Assembly: GCA_016708825.1 (NCBI GenBank)
Contig: JADJEZ010000001.1
Coordinates: forward strand, 248,001 to 312,000
DNA: 64,000 nucleotides
Direction of reading: 5' to 3'
From: Betaproteobacteria bacterium
GTDB lineage: Bacteria > Pseudomonadota > Gammaproteobacteria > Burkholderiales > Usitatibacteraceae
Part shown: piece by piece, positions 52,001 to 59,799 of the stretch
How the letters are laid out: each line of letters starts with the position of its first letter
Numbering within the stretch: the first letter of the stretch is position 1
Position numbers and translations under genes: made by a program
Notes under the pieces: model-generated
What the model was told of the DNA's origin: nothing
Databases searched by the model: none
Seen by the model: only the letters and a program-made list of their open reading frames with translations

Positions 52001-54748
52001 GTGAGTACATTCGACAAGGACGCGGCGCTCGCCGAGGACATCCGGCTCCTCGGCAGGATCCTCGGGGACACCCTCAAGGTGCACGAGGTCGAAGGCACCT
52101 ATGAACTGATAGAGACCATCCGCCGCCTGGCCGTCGCGAGCCGGCGCCTGGAGGACGTGGCCTCCCGCCACTCTCTCGCCACGACCCTCGATGCCCTGAC
52201 CGACGACCAGGCCGTGGTGGTCGTGCGCGCCTTCAGCTACTTCTCGCTGCTGGCCAACATCGCCGAGGACCGCCACCACGTGCGCCGCCACCGCGAGAAC
52301 CGGCGCAAGGGTTCCAGGCCGCTCGCCTCCACGCTGCGGGGCCTTTTCGCCGACGCGCTGGAGCGTGGCACCACCCGCGCCGAGGGCATGGCCACGATCT
52401 CCCGGGTGCGGGTGACCCCGGTGCTCACCGCCCACCCCACGGAAGTGCAGCGGCGCAGCACGCTCGACCTGCAGCTCGCCATCGCCGGGTGGCTGGGAAG
52501 GCTCGACGGCACGGACCTCCTCGAGGAAGAACGCGCCGCTGCCGAGGGGGAGCTGCGCCGGCTGGTGGCCACGCTCTGGCAGACGCGGATGCTGCGCGCC
52601 GTGAAGCTGGGCGTGAAGGACGAGATCGAGAACGCGCTCGCCTACTTCGACTACACCTTCATCGACGCGTTGCCGCGCATCCACGGCGAGATCGAGGATT
52701 CCGTGGCGCAGCTCCCGGGTGAGGCGCCGGCCGCGGTGCCCACGGTCATGTCCATCGGCAGCTGGGTGGGCGGGGATCGCGACGGCAACCCCTTCGTGAC
52801 CGCGGAAATGCTCGAACTCGCCTTCCGCCGCCAGGCCGAGATCGCCTTCGACCACTATTTCGGGCAGGTGCACGCACTTGGCGCGGCGTTGCCTATCTCG
52901 GGGCTGCTGGTGAAGCTGACGCCAGCGATGGCGGCACTTGCGGACCAGTCCGCCGACCCGTCGCCGTTCCGCAAGGACGAGCCCTACCGGCGCGCGCTGA
53001 CCGGCATCTTCGCGAGGCTCGCGGCAACCGCCGCCGCGCTGGGGTTGAAGCGCGAGCACCGCACCGCCGTGGGCCGCGGTGAGCCGTACGCCAACGCAGC
53101 CGCCTTCGCCGCCGATCTCGACGTGATCGACGAGAGCCTGCGCGCGGGCAACTCGGCGATGCTCGCCGACGGGCGGCTCAAGCACCTGCGCCGTGCCGTG
53201 CGCTGCTTCGGCTGGCATCTGGCGACGGTGGACCTGCGCCAGAACGCGGACGTGCACGAGCAGGTGATCGCGGAGCTTTTTCGCGAGGCGCGCGTCGCAC
53301 CCGACTACCTCGCGCTGGACGAGGCGGCGCGGCAGAAGCTGCTGCGGGCAGAACTCGCCACGCCGCGGCCACTGCGCTCGCCCTTCGCCGCGTATTCGGA
53401 GCTGACGCTCGGGGAACTCGCGATCGTGGCCCACGCGGCGAAGGTGCACGCCGCCCTCGGGCCGGAGTCGATCCGGCAGTACGTGATCTCCAAGACCGAG
53501 AGCGTGTCGGATCTCCTCGAGGTCGCGGTGATGCTCAAGGAGGCCGGGCTCGTCACCCCCGGCGAGAAGCCGGCCGCGAAGCTCCAGGTGGTGCCGCTCT
53601 TCGAGACGATCGGCGACCTGCGGCGCGCGCCCGACACCATGGGCGCGTGGTTCGCGCTCCCGGAGGCCAAGTCGATGGTGGCCTCGCTCGGCGGCGTGCA
53701 GGAGGTGATGCTCGGCTACTCCGACAGCAACAAGGACGGCGGCTACGTCACCTCCAACTGGGAGCTCTACAAGGCGGAGACGGAGCTGGTGGCGGTGTTC
53801 CGCGCGGCAGGCGTGCGGCTGCGTTTCTTCCACGGCCGGGGCGGCACCGTGGGGCGCGGTGGCGGGCCCTCCTACGAAGCCATCCTCGCGCAGCCGCCCG
53901 GCAGCGTGCAGGGCGAGTTGCGGCTCACGGAGCAGGGCGAGGTGATCGCGGGCAAGTACGCCAACCGCGACATCGGCCGACGCAACCTCGAGGCGCTGCT
54001 CGCGGCCACGGTGCGCGCAACGCTGGACGCCGCCCCGCCCGAGGAGCACGCCGACTACCACGCCGCGATGGAGGAGATCAGCGCCTCGGCCATCGCCGCC
54101 TATCGCGGCCTCGTCTACGAGTCGCCCGGTTTCGTGGAGTACTTCCGCGCCTCCACGCCGATCCGCGAGATCGCCGAGTTGAACATCGGCTCCCGGCCCG
54201 CCTCGCGCAAGCCCTCGCAGCGGATCGAGGATCTGCGCGCGATCCCGTGGGTGTTCTCCTGGGCGCAGTGCCGCGTGATGCTGCCCGGCTGGTACGGACT
54301 GGGCAGCGCCGTGGAGGCCTACCTCGCGAAGCACGGCGACCAGGGGCGGGAACTCCTCGCCGAGATGTGGCGCGAGTGGCCGTTCTTCCGCGCCATGCTC
54401 TCGAACCTGGAGATGCTGCTCGCGAAGGCGGACCTGTCGGTGGCCGCGCGCTACAAGGAGCTCGTGCCCGATGCCAGGCTCGCCGACGAGATGTTCGGGC
54501 GCATCCGCGCGGAGCTGGACCACACGGTGAAGGCCTTCTTCACCATCACCACGAACGAGGGCTTCCTCGAGAACAACCCCTCGCTCGCGCGCTCCATCCG
54601 CAACCGCTTTCCCTACCTCGACCCGTTGAACCACCTGCAGGTCGAGCTTCTCAAGCGCTACCGGGCCGGCGACTCCGCGGAGAAGGTCCACCGCGGCATC
54701 CACCTCACCATCAACGGTCTCGCCGCGGGGCTGCGCAACTCCGGCTGA
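52001..54748 (+). CDS. ppc: Phosphoenolpyruvate carboxylase
   Basis: This 915-residue PEP carboxylase makes oxaloacetate from PEP and bicarbonate to refill the TCA cycle. Active-site blocks: VLTAHPTEVQRRS, IGSWVGGDRDGNPFV, GYSDSNKDGGYVTSNW, FHGRGGTVGRGGGP and the C-terminal end NGLAAGLRNSG. GTG start at 52001 with GGAGAA ten bases upstream. Full length, no breaks. It shares a 59-base divergent promoter region with the HMGL-like gene. Confidence 0.96.
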   Translation: MSTFDKDAALAEDIRLLGRILGDTLKVHEVEGTYELIETIRRLAVASRRLEDVASRHSLATTLDALTDDQAVVVVRAFSYFSLLANIAEDRHHVRRHRENRRKGSRPLASTLRGLFADALERGTTRAEGMATISRVRVTPVLTAHPTEVQRRSTLDLQLAIAGWLGRLDGTDLLEEERAAAEGELRRLVATLWQTRMLRAVKLGVKDEIENALAYFDYTFIDALPRIHGEIEDSVAQLPGEAPAAVPTVMSIGSWVGGDRDGNPFVTAEMLELAFRRQAEIAFDHYFGQVHALGAALPISGLLVKLTPAMAALADQSADPSPFRKDEPYRRALTGIFARLAATAAALGLKREHRTAVGRGEPYANAAAFAADLDVIDESLRAGNSAMLADGRLKHLRRAVRCFGWHLATVDLRQNADVHEQVIAELFREARVAPDYLALDEAARQKLLRAELATPRPLRSPFAAYSELTLGELAIVAHAAKVHAALGPESIRQYVISKTESVSDLLEVAVMLKEAGLVTPGEKPAAKLQVVPLFETIGDLRRAPDTMGAWFALPEAKSMVASLGGVQEVMLGYSDSNKDGGYVTSNWELYKAETELVAVFRAAGVRLRFFHGRGGTVGRGGGPSYEAILAQPPGSVQGELRLTEQGEVIAGKYANRDIGRRNLEALLAATVRATLDAAPPEEHADYHAAMEEISASAIAAYRGLVYESPGFVEYFRASTPIREIAELNIGSRPASRKPSQRIEDLRAIPWVFSWAQCRVMLPGWYGLGSAVEAYLAKHGDQGRELLAEMWREWPFFRAMLSNLEMLLAKADLSVAARYKELVPDARLADEMFGRIRAELDHTVKAFFTITTNEGFLENNPSLARSIRNRFPYLDPLNHLQVELLKRYRAGDSAEKVHRGIHLTINGLAAGLRNSG

Positions 54749-54749
54749 T

Positions 54750-54768
54750 CGGGGAGCGTCTCCATTTT
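54750..54768 (+). repeat. Half-copy of the 11.1-kb REP-like element
   Basis: GGGGAGCGTCTCCATT right after the ppc stop is the complement of the AATGGAGACG(T/C)TCCCC arm seen at 11128-11144. Only one arm is present here. Confidence 0.5.
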
Positions 54769-54770
54769 TG

Positions 54771-55979
54771 CTATTGGCCCTGGACCACCTTGCTCGCGAG
54801 CAGCTCGGCGATCCGCGCGTCGGAATAGCCCATGGCGCGGAGCACCTCCTGCGTGTGCTCGCCCAGCTTCGGGCCGATCCAGCGCGTGCCGCCGGGCGTG
54901 GCGGAGAGCCTGGGCACGATGCCGGGCAGCAGCAGGTCGTGGTGGCCCAGCTTGTGGTGCTCGATCATGCCGCGCGCCTGGTAGTGGAGGTCGGCGGCGA
55001 TGTCGGCGATGGAGTAGATGCGCCCCGATGGCACCTCGGCCTTCTCCAGCACCGCGAGGGCTTCCTCGAGATCGACGGTGGCGGTCCACTCGCCGATGGC
55101 CTGGTCGAGTTCCGCCGTTCGCTTCACCCGGCCGGCGTTGTCCGCGAGCGCCGGATCGTCGGCGAGATCGGCGCGCCCGATGGCTTTCATCATCCGCTTG
55201 AATATGGAATCGGCATTCGCGCCGATGACCACGTACTTGCCGTCGCGGCACGGGTAGGTGTTCGACGGCACGATGCCCGGCAGCGACGAGCCCGTGCGTT
55301 CGCGCACGTTGTGGCCCATGCCGTATTCCGGAAGCATCGATTCCATCATCGCGAAGACCGCCTCGTAGAGTGCGACATCGACCACCTGCCCGCGGCCCGA
55401 GGTGGCGCGGTGGTGGATGGCGGTAAGCGCGCCGATCACGCCGAAGAGCGCGGCGAGCGAATCCCCGATCGACACGCCCACGCGAACCGGCGCGCGGTCC
55501 GGGTAGCCGGTGATGTAGCGCATGCCGCCCATGGATTCGCCGATGGCGCCGAATCCGGGGCGGTCCTTGTACGGGCCCGTCTGCCCGAAGCCGGAGAGCC
55601 GCACCATCACCAGGCCCGGGTTCGTGCTGGAGAGCGCCTCGTAGCCCAGGCCCCAGCGCTCCAGGGTGCCGGGGCGGAAATTCTCCACGACGATGTCCGC
55701 GGTGGAGACCAGGTCGCGCACGACCTGCTGGCCCTCGGGCGCCTTGAGATTCACCGCGATGGACTTCTTGTTGCGCGCCTGCGCGTACCACCAGAGCGAG
55801 TTGCCCTCGTGGAGCTGGCGCCACTTGCGCAGCGGGTCTCCCTCGCCCGGCGTCTCGACCTTGATCACGGTGGCGCCGAACTCCGCGAGGAGCCGCGCGC
55901 AGTAGGGGCCGGCGATGAGGGTGCCCATCTCGACCACCTTGAGATTGGCGAGCGGAAGCGGTGTCGTGGCTTCGGTCAT
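54771..55979 (-). CDS. CaiB/BaiF family CoA-transferase (class III)
   Basis: This 402-residue CoA-transferase opens PLANLKVVEMGTLIAGPYCARLLAEFGATVIKVE. It continues RNKKSIAVNLKAPEGQQV, IVVENFRPGTLERWGLGYE, and a catalytic aspartate region VDVALYEAVFAMME. It moves CoA between organic acids. With the HMGL-like gene, MFS carrier and ABC system nearby, it suggests a small organic-acid degradation locus. It reads toward ppc and converges with it. Confidence 0.87.
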   Translation of the reverse strand: MTEATTPLPLANLKVVEMGTLIAGPYCARLLAEFGATVIKVETPGEGDPLRKWRQLHEGNSLWWYAQARNKKSIAVNLKAPEGQQVVRDLVSTADIVVENFRPGTLERWGLGYEALSSTNPGLVMVRLSGFGQTGPYKDRPGFGAIGESMGGMRYITGYPDRAPVRVGVSIGDSLAALFGVIGALTAIHHRATSGRGQVVDVALYEAVFAMMESMLPEYGMGHNVRERTGSSLPGIVPSNTYPCRDGKYVVIGANADSIFKRMMKAIGRADLADDPALADNAGRVKRTAELDQAIGEWTATVDLEEALAVLEKAEVPSGRIYSIADIAADLHYQARGMIEHHKLGHHDLLLPGIVPRLSATPGGTRWIGPKLGEHTQEVLRAMGYSDARIAELLASKVVQGQ

Positions 55980-56025
55980 GGCGTTCGCCTCCCGGCCGCG
56001 GGAGGGGTCGTGGACGATCGGGAGT

Positions 56026-57261
56026 TCATTGTCGCACCGCGACGGCCGGCGTCCACGGCCAGCCCGGCGTCACGCGGCGCAGCAGGACGAAGGCGATGCA
56101 GAGGTTCAGGGCATTCCACGCGATCCCGTTCACGAACGCCGCGCGGTAGGAGCCCGTCATGTCGAATATCCCGCCCGACATCCATCCGCCCAGCGCCATG
56201 CCGAGCAGCGTGCACATGATGATCGCGCCCGTCTTCGCGCCCGCCTCGCGCGCCGGAAAGTGCTCGCGCACGATGATCGCGTAGGAGGGCACGATGCCGC
56301 CCTGGAAGAGCCCGAAGAGCGCGGAGATCACGTAGAGCGGCACCAGCCCGTCGAAGGGCAGGAAAAGCAGCAGCGCCACACCCTGCAGGAAGGAGCCGAG
56401 GATCAGCGTGCGCAGTCCGCCGATGTGGTCGCAGATCCATCCGGAGACCAGGCGGCTCACGATCCCCACGCCCAGCATCAGCGAGAGCATCTCCGCCCCG
56501 CGCGCCGCGCCGTAGCCCAGGTCGCTGCAGTACGCGACGATGTGCACCTGCGGCATCGACATCGCGACACAGCAGGCGGTGCCCGCGACCATGAGCAGCG
56601 CCAGCGCCGTGGCGGGCGGGAGCCCGAAGGGCCTGCCGCCTCCGGTCGCGGCGGCCGGGGAGCCCGCCGAACTCGTGGCCGCCGGCGGGCGCACGCGCAT
56701 GAGGAGTGCCAGCAGCGTCATCGACACGGCGCAGAAGATGCCCATCACGATGTAGCCCTGCCGCCAGCCGATGGTGTCGACGAAGTGCTGCAGCACCGGC
56801 GGCCAGATGGCGCCACCCAGGTAGTTCCCGCTCGCGCACACCGCCACCGCGATGCCGCGGCGCTTCACCCACCAGAGCGACGTGTCCGCCAGCAGCGGCG
56901 AAAAGGTGGCGGAGACGCCGAGGAAACCCAGCAGCACGCCGTGCAGGAGGTTGAAGACGTGGATGTCGTTTGCGAGCCCCGCGCCCACGTAGCCCAGCCC
57001 CAGGCCCACGGCGCCGACGATGAGCGGCACCATGACCCCGAAGCGATCCGCGAGCCGGCCCATCAGCACGCCGCCCACGCCCATGCCGATCATGAGGAGC
57101 GCGTAGGGGAGCGAGGCGTCGGCGCGGGGCACGCCGAACTCCGCCTGGACCGCCGGCAGCACCACGGGCACCACGTACATCGCGCTCGCGCCGATCGTCA
57201 TCAGCGCGAGCGTCACCGCAAGTCGAAAGGCGGCGAAGCGGGAATCGGGCTGCGGGGTCAT
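56026..57261 (-). CDS. Major facilitator superfamily transporter
   Basis: This 411-residue protein has 12 predicted membrane helices and the MFS loop motif GVGGVLMGRLADRFGV between helices 2 and 3; a second copy-like loop is GIVSRLVSGWICDHIGG. It resembles the oxalate/formate-antiporter or monocarboxylate group. It lies 46 bases upstream of the CoA-transferase gene on the same strand and may import that enzyme's acid substrate. Confidence 0.85.
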   Translation of the reverse strand: MTPQPDSRFAAFRLAVTLALMTIGASAMYVVPVVLPAVQAEFGVPRADASLPYALLMIGMGVGGVLMGRLADRFGVMVPLIVGAVGLGLGYVGAGLANDIHVFNLLHGVLLGFLGVSATFSPLLADTSLWWVKRRGIAVAVCASGNYLGGAIWPPVLQHFVDTIGWRQGYIVMGIFCAVSMTLLALLMRVRPPAATSSAGSPAAATGGGRPFGLPPATALALLMVAGTACCVAMSMPQVHIVAYCSDLGYGAARGAEMLSLMLGVGIVSRLVSGWICDHIGGLRTLILGSFLQGVALLLFLPFDGLVPLYVISALFGLFQGGIVPSYAIIVREHFPAREAGAKTGAIIMCTLLGMALGGWMSGGIFDMTGSYRAAFVNGIAWNALNLCIAFVLLRRVTPGWPWTPAVAVRQ

Positions 57262-57297
57262 GCGCTCGTGGTCGTGGGCAACGGCTGGAGTGCGCGC

Positions 57298-57978
57298 CTA
57301 CCCCGCCCCGTGGCAGGCCTTGTACTTCTTCCCGCTGCCGCAGGGGCAGGGATCGTTTCGGCCGACCTTGTCGCCTTCGCGCTTCTGCGGCACGCGGTTG
57401 ATGCGGTTGTCGAACCAGTACTGGTAGGCCTCTTCCACGGTGCCGTAGAAGGAGTCGCGCGCGTCGTTCATGAGCTTTGCTTCGGCCTCGCCTCCTTCCC
57501 ACGGCGCGCCGGATTCGAGCGCATGTTCCTTCAAGCGCCCGGAGAGCGCCATGAAGGGGAAGAGCAGCTCGTCCACGGTCTCGCCGTCGCCCGCGCTGAA
57601 CCAGTCCGGATCGGCAAGCGCCACGCCGACGAGATAGCCCTCGCACCATACCGCGAGCTCCTCCTCGCCTTCCTCGGCAGGATAGGAGAGGACGTCGAGC
57701 CCTTCCTCGGCGGCGACGTCGCGCGCGGTGTCGCTGTAGAAGCGGGTGAGGAGATCGGTGACTTCGCTCGCCTCGGCCTCGCTCGCGAACGTGTGCTCGC
57801 CCAGCGCGGCCTCGATCCACTCCTCCTGCGGGATCGGCGAAGGCGCGCTCGCCACCGCGCAGAAGAGACCCTGCAGCGCGTCGAGCGTCATCGAGTCCTT
57901 CAGGTGGTCGGCTGCGAGAAGCGCCTCGAGGCGGTCGAGATCGGCGGGGGTGAGGCGGGGGGCGGTAGCTTGGCTCAT
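57298..57978 (-). CDS. YecA/UPF0149 family protein with SEC-C zinc motif
   Basis: This 226-residue protein has an N-terminal UPF0149 helical domain ([26 protein letters not shown]) and a C-terminal SEC-C metal site ([18 protein letters not shown]), as at the tail of SecA. Members bind ribosomes or SecA-type partners; the exact job is unknown. The ATG at 57978 is chosen; a TTG at 57996 adds six residues. Confidence 0.86.
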   Translation of the reverse strand: MSQATAPRLTPADLDRLEALLAADHLKDSMTLDALQGLFCAVASAPSPIPQEEWIEAALGEHTFASEAEASEVTDLLTRFYSDTARDVAAEEGLDVLSYPAEEGEEELAVWCEGYLVGVALADPDWFSAGDGETVDELLFPFMALSGRLKEHALESGAPWEGGEAEAKLMNDARDSFYGTVEEAYQYWFDNRINRVPQKREGDKVGRNDPCPCGSGKKYKACHGAG

Positions 57979-58015
57979 GCGCGATTTTCGCAGCAATCGC
58001 CCCGGCGCGTGGCGC

Positions 58016-59731
58016 CTACCCGACTTCCACCTCCACCGTCCGGTACCCCACCCGGCAGCTCCCCACCTTCACCGCCACCTTGCCCTTGCCTTCGGCGAGG
58101 AGCGTCACGAACTTCTCGTGGGGATTGCCGCGCGTCCAAGGCATGAAGATGTTGGCGCCGTTGTAGAGCCCGCTGCCCCAGCCGTCGAGGTGCCCGATCT
58201 CGACGACCGACTCGGCGGGTGCGACGAGCTTTGCGCCCGTCGCCTTGGCGGTGAGGCGAAGGGGCTCCGCGTGCGGGAGCTTGCGCGCCGAGGGCAGGCC
58301 GCAGGTGCCGAGATAGCCCGCGTTGGCGACACGGATCTCGATCCGCGTGTGGCCGCCATCGGTCTTCTCGCGCTTCACGACTTCCACGGTGACGCGCGGC
58401 ACGAGGGCGGCCACGCGCAGGAACGCGGCGCTTTGCGTCGCACAGGTTTCGGCAAGCAGCTCGTAGGGCGGGTTCCAGATGCCCACGCGCCCGTCGAAGC
58501 CGCCCACTTCGACGTCACCGAGCTGCGGGTGCGCGACCTTCTTCCAGCGCTTGAAGGCGCGACCTTGGTTCACATCGCGGTCGAGCTTCGCGAGTGCGAG
58601 GAAGTCCTTGCGCTCGAGCTGCGAGTAGTGGTCCACGAAGGGCTTCTTCCGCTCGATGCCCAACTGCTTGAAGAGATCCCACAGCTCGATCACGTAGGCG
58701 AGGCACCCGCGCTGGTGGTACGCCCAGTCGGAGAGATCGCCGTGGATGGGCTTTTCGGGCTCGTAGAGGAATTCGTGGAAGCCGCTCACCGTGGCGTAGC
58801 CCGTGTGCTCCGTCATCCACGCCTCGACCTGCTTGAAGAGCGCGAGGTCGGTCTGGTCCATCTTCTGGTCGGGCTTGTCGCCGAGCGGACGGATCAGCAC
58901 GCCGCCGAAGGTGTGCAGGTTCAGCCACGTCATGATGTTCGGGTGCTTCGTGGCGAACTCGATAACCGCGCGCGTCTCCGGCGTGCTGCCGGGGTAGTGG
59001 CCGGCGCCGGCCTGGTCCGGCTCCGCGGCCCAGAGGTAGGGGAAGTTGCGGTTGAAGTCGTTCAGGTTGTCGGAAAGAAAGAACGGATCGGGAATGCGCA
59101 GGCCGTCGAAGTTGACGATGTGGCCTTCCGGATAGAGCTTGTAGTAGGGCCCTTCGTCTTCCGGAAGCCGCGGCACCATGACCGGGGGATCGAGGGGCTT
59201 GCCGTCCTCGCCGCGAAGCTCCACCAGTTCGCCATCGGGACTCGATTTCCGCATGTAGCCCGTCTGGCCGTCGCCGTCGACGTCGGAGGCTTCCCAGTAG
59301 GCGTGGTCCTTGTTCACGCGGTCGTTCACGGGGCTCGAGCGCACGTAGCGGCCCTTCTTGAGGACTTCCTCGGCGCCGTCGGGCGAGATGCGCGGGACCA
59401 CGTAGAAGAGCGTCTCGCGGATCGCCTGCGCCATGTGCTTCGGGAGCGCCTTGCCGCCGGCTTCGTCCTTGCCCTGGTGGATCGCGAGGATGTCCTCGGC
59501 GAGCGCGAGCGCCACGCTGGAACCGCACACTTCGGAGGCGTGCATGTTGCCGTCGATCCACACGGCGGGACGGAGGTCGTCCGGCTTGGGCCCGATGGTG
59601 AGGATGGGGATGTCGCGTCCCTCGGCGCTCTTGCCGAGCGTGCCCAGGTGGACGAGGTCGGGATGCTGCTGCGACCAGTTGGCGAGTTGCGCGGTGAGGT
59701 CGGCGTAGTCCAGGTACTTTTCGCGGAACAT
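58016..59731 (-). CDS. M14 family zinc carboxypeptidase
   Basis: This 571-residue protein has the HxxE zinc site in [13 protein letters not shown], the substrate-binding arginine/asparagine segment [10 protein letters not shown], the third zinc ligand in [13 protein letters not shown], and catalytic Glu region YVIELWDL. The C-terminal 150 residues look like a beta-sandwich. No signal peptide is visible, so a cytoplasmic location is possible. The peptide substrate is unknown. Confidence 0.85.
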   Translation of the reverse strand: MFREKYLDYADLTAQLANWSQQHPDLVHLGTLGKSAEGRDIPILTIGPKPDDLRPAVWIDGNMHASEVCGSSVALALAEDILAIHQGKDEAGGKALPKHMAQAIRETLFYVVPRISPDGAEEVLKKGRYVRSSPVNDRVNKDHAYWEASDVDGDGQTGYMRKSSPDGELVELRGEDGKPLDPPVMVPRLPEDEGPYYKLYPEGHIVNFDGLRIPDPFFLSDNLNDFNRNFPYLWAAEPDQAGAGHYPGSTPETRAVIEFATKHPNIMTWLNLHTFGGVLIRPLGDKPDQKMDQTDLALFKQVEAWMTEHTGYATVSGFHEFLYEPEKPIHGDLSDWAYHQRGCLAYVIELWDLFKQLGIERKKPFVDHYSQLERKDFLALAKLDRDVNQGRAFKRWKKVAHPQLGDVEVGGFDGRVGIWNPPYELLAETCATQSAAFLRVAALVPRVTVEVVKREKTDGGHTRIEIRVANAGYLGTCGLPSARKLPHAEPLRLTAKATGAKLVAPAESVVEIGHLDGWGSGLYNGANIFMPWTRGNPHEKFVTLLAEGKGKVAVKVGSCRVGYRTVEVEVG

Positions 59732-59799
59732 GGGGCTACCTGCGGAGGGGTCGATTCGGGAAGCGCCACATTATCGTAAAAGAGGGCGATCGGGCTGCT

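Noticed and set aside
51971..54703. Minus-strand frame of about 910 codons opposite ppc
   Set aside because: Exactly mirrors ppc; no recognisable domain.
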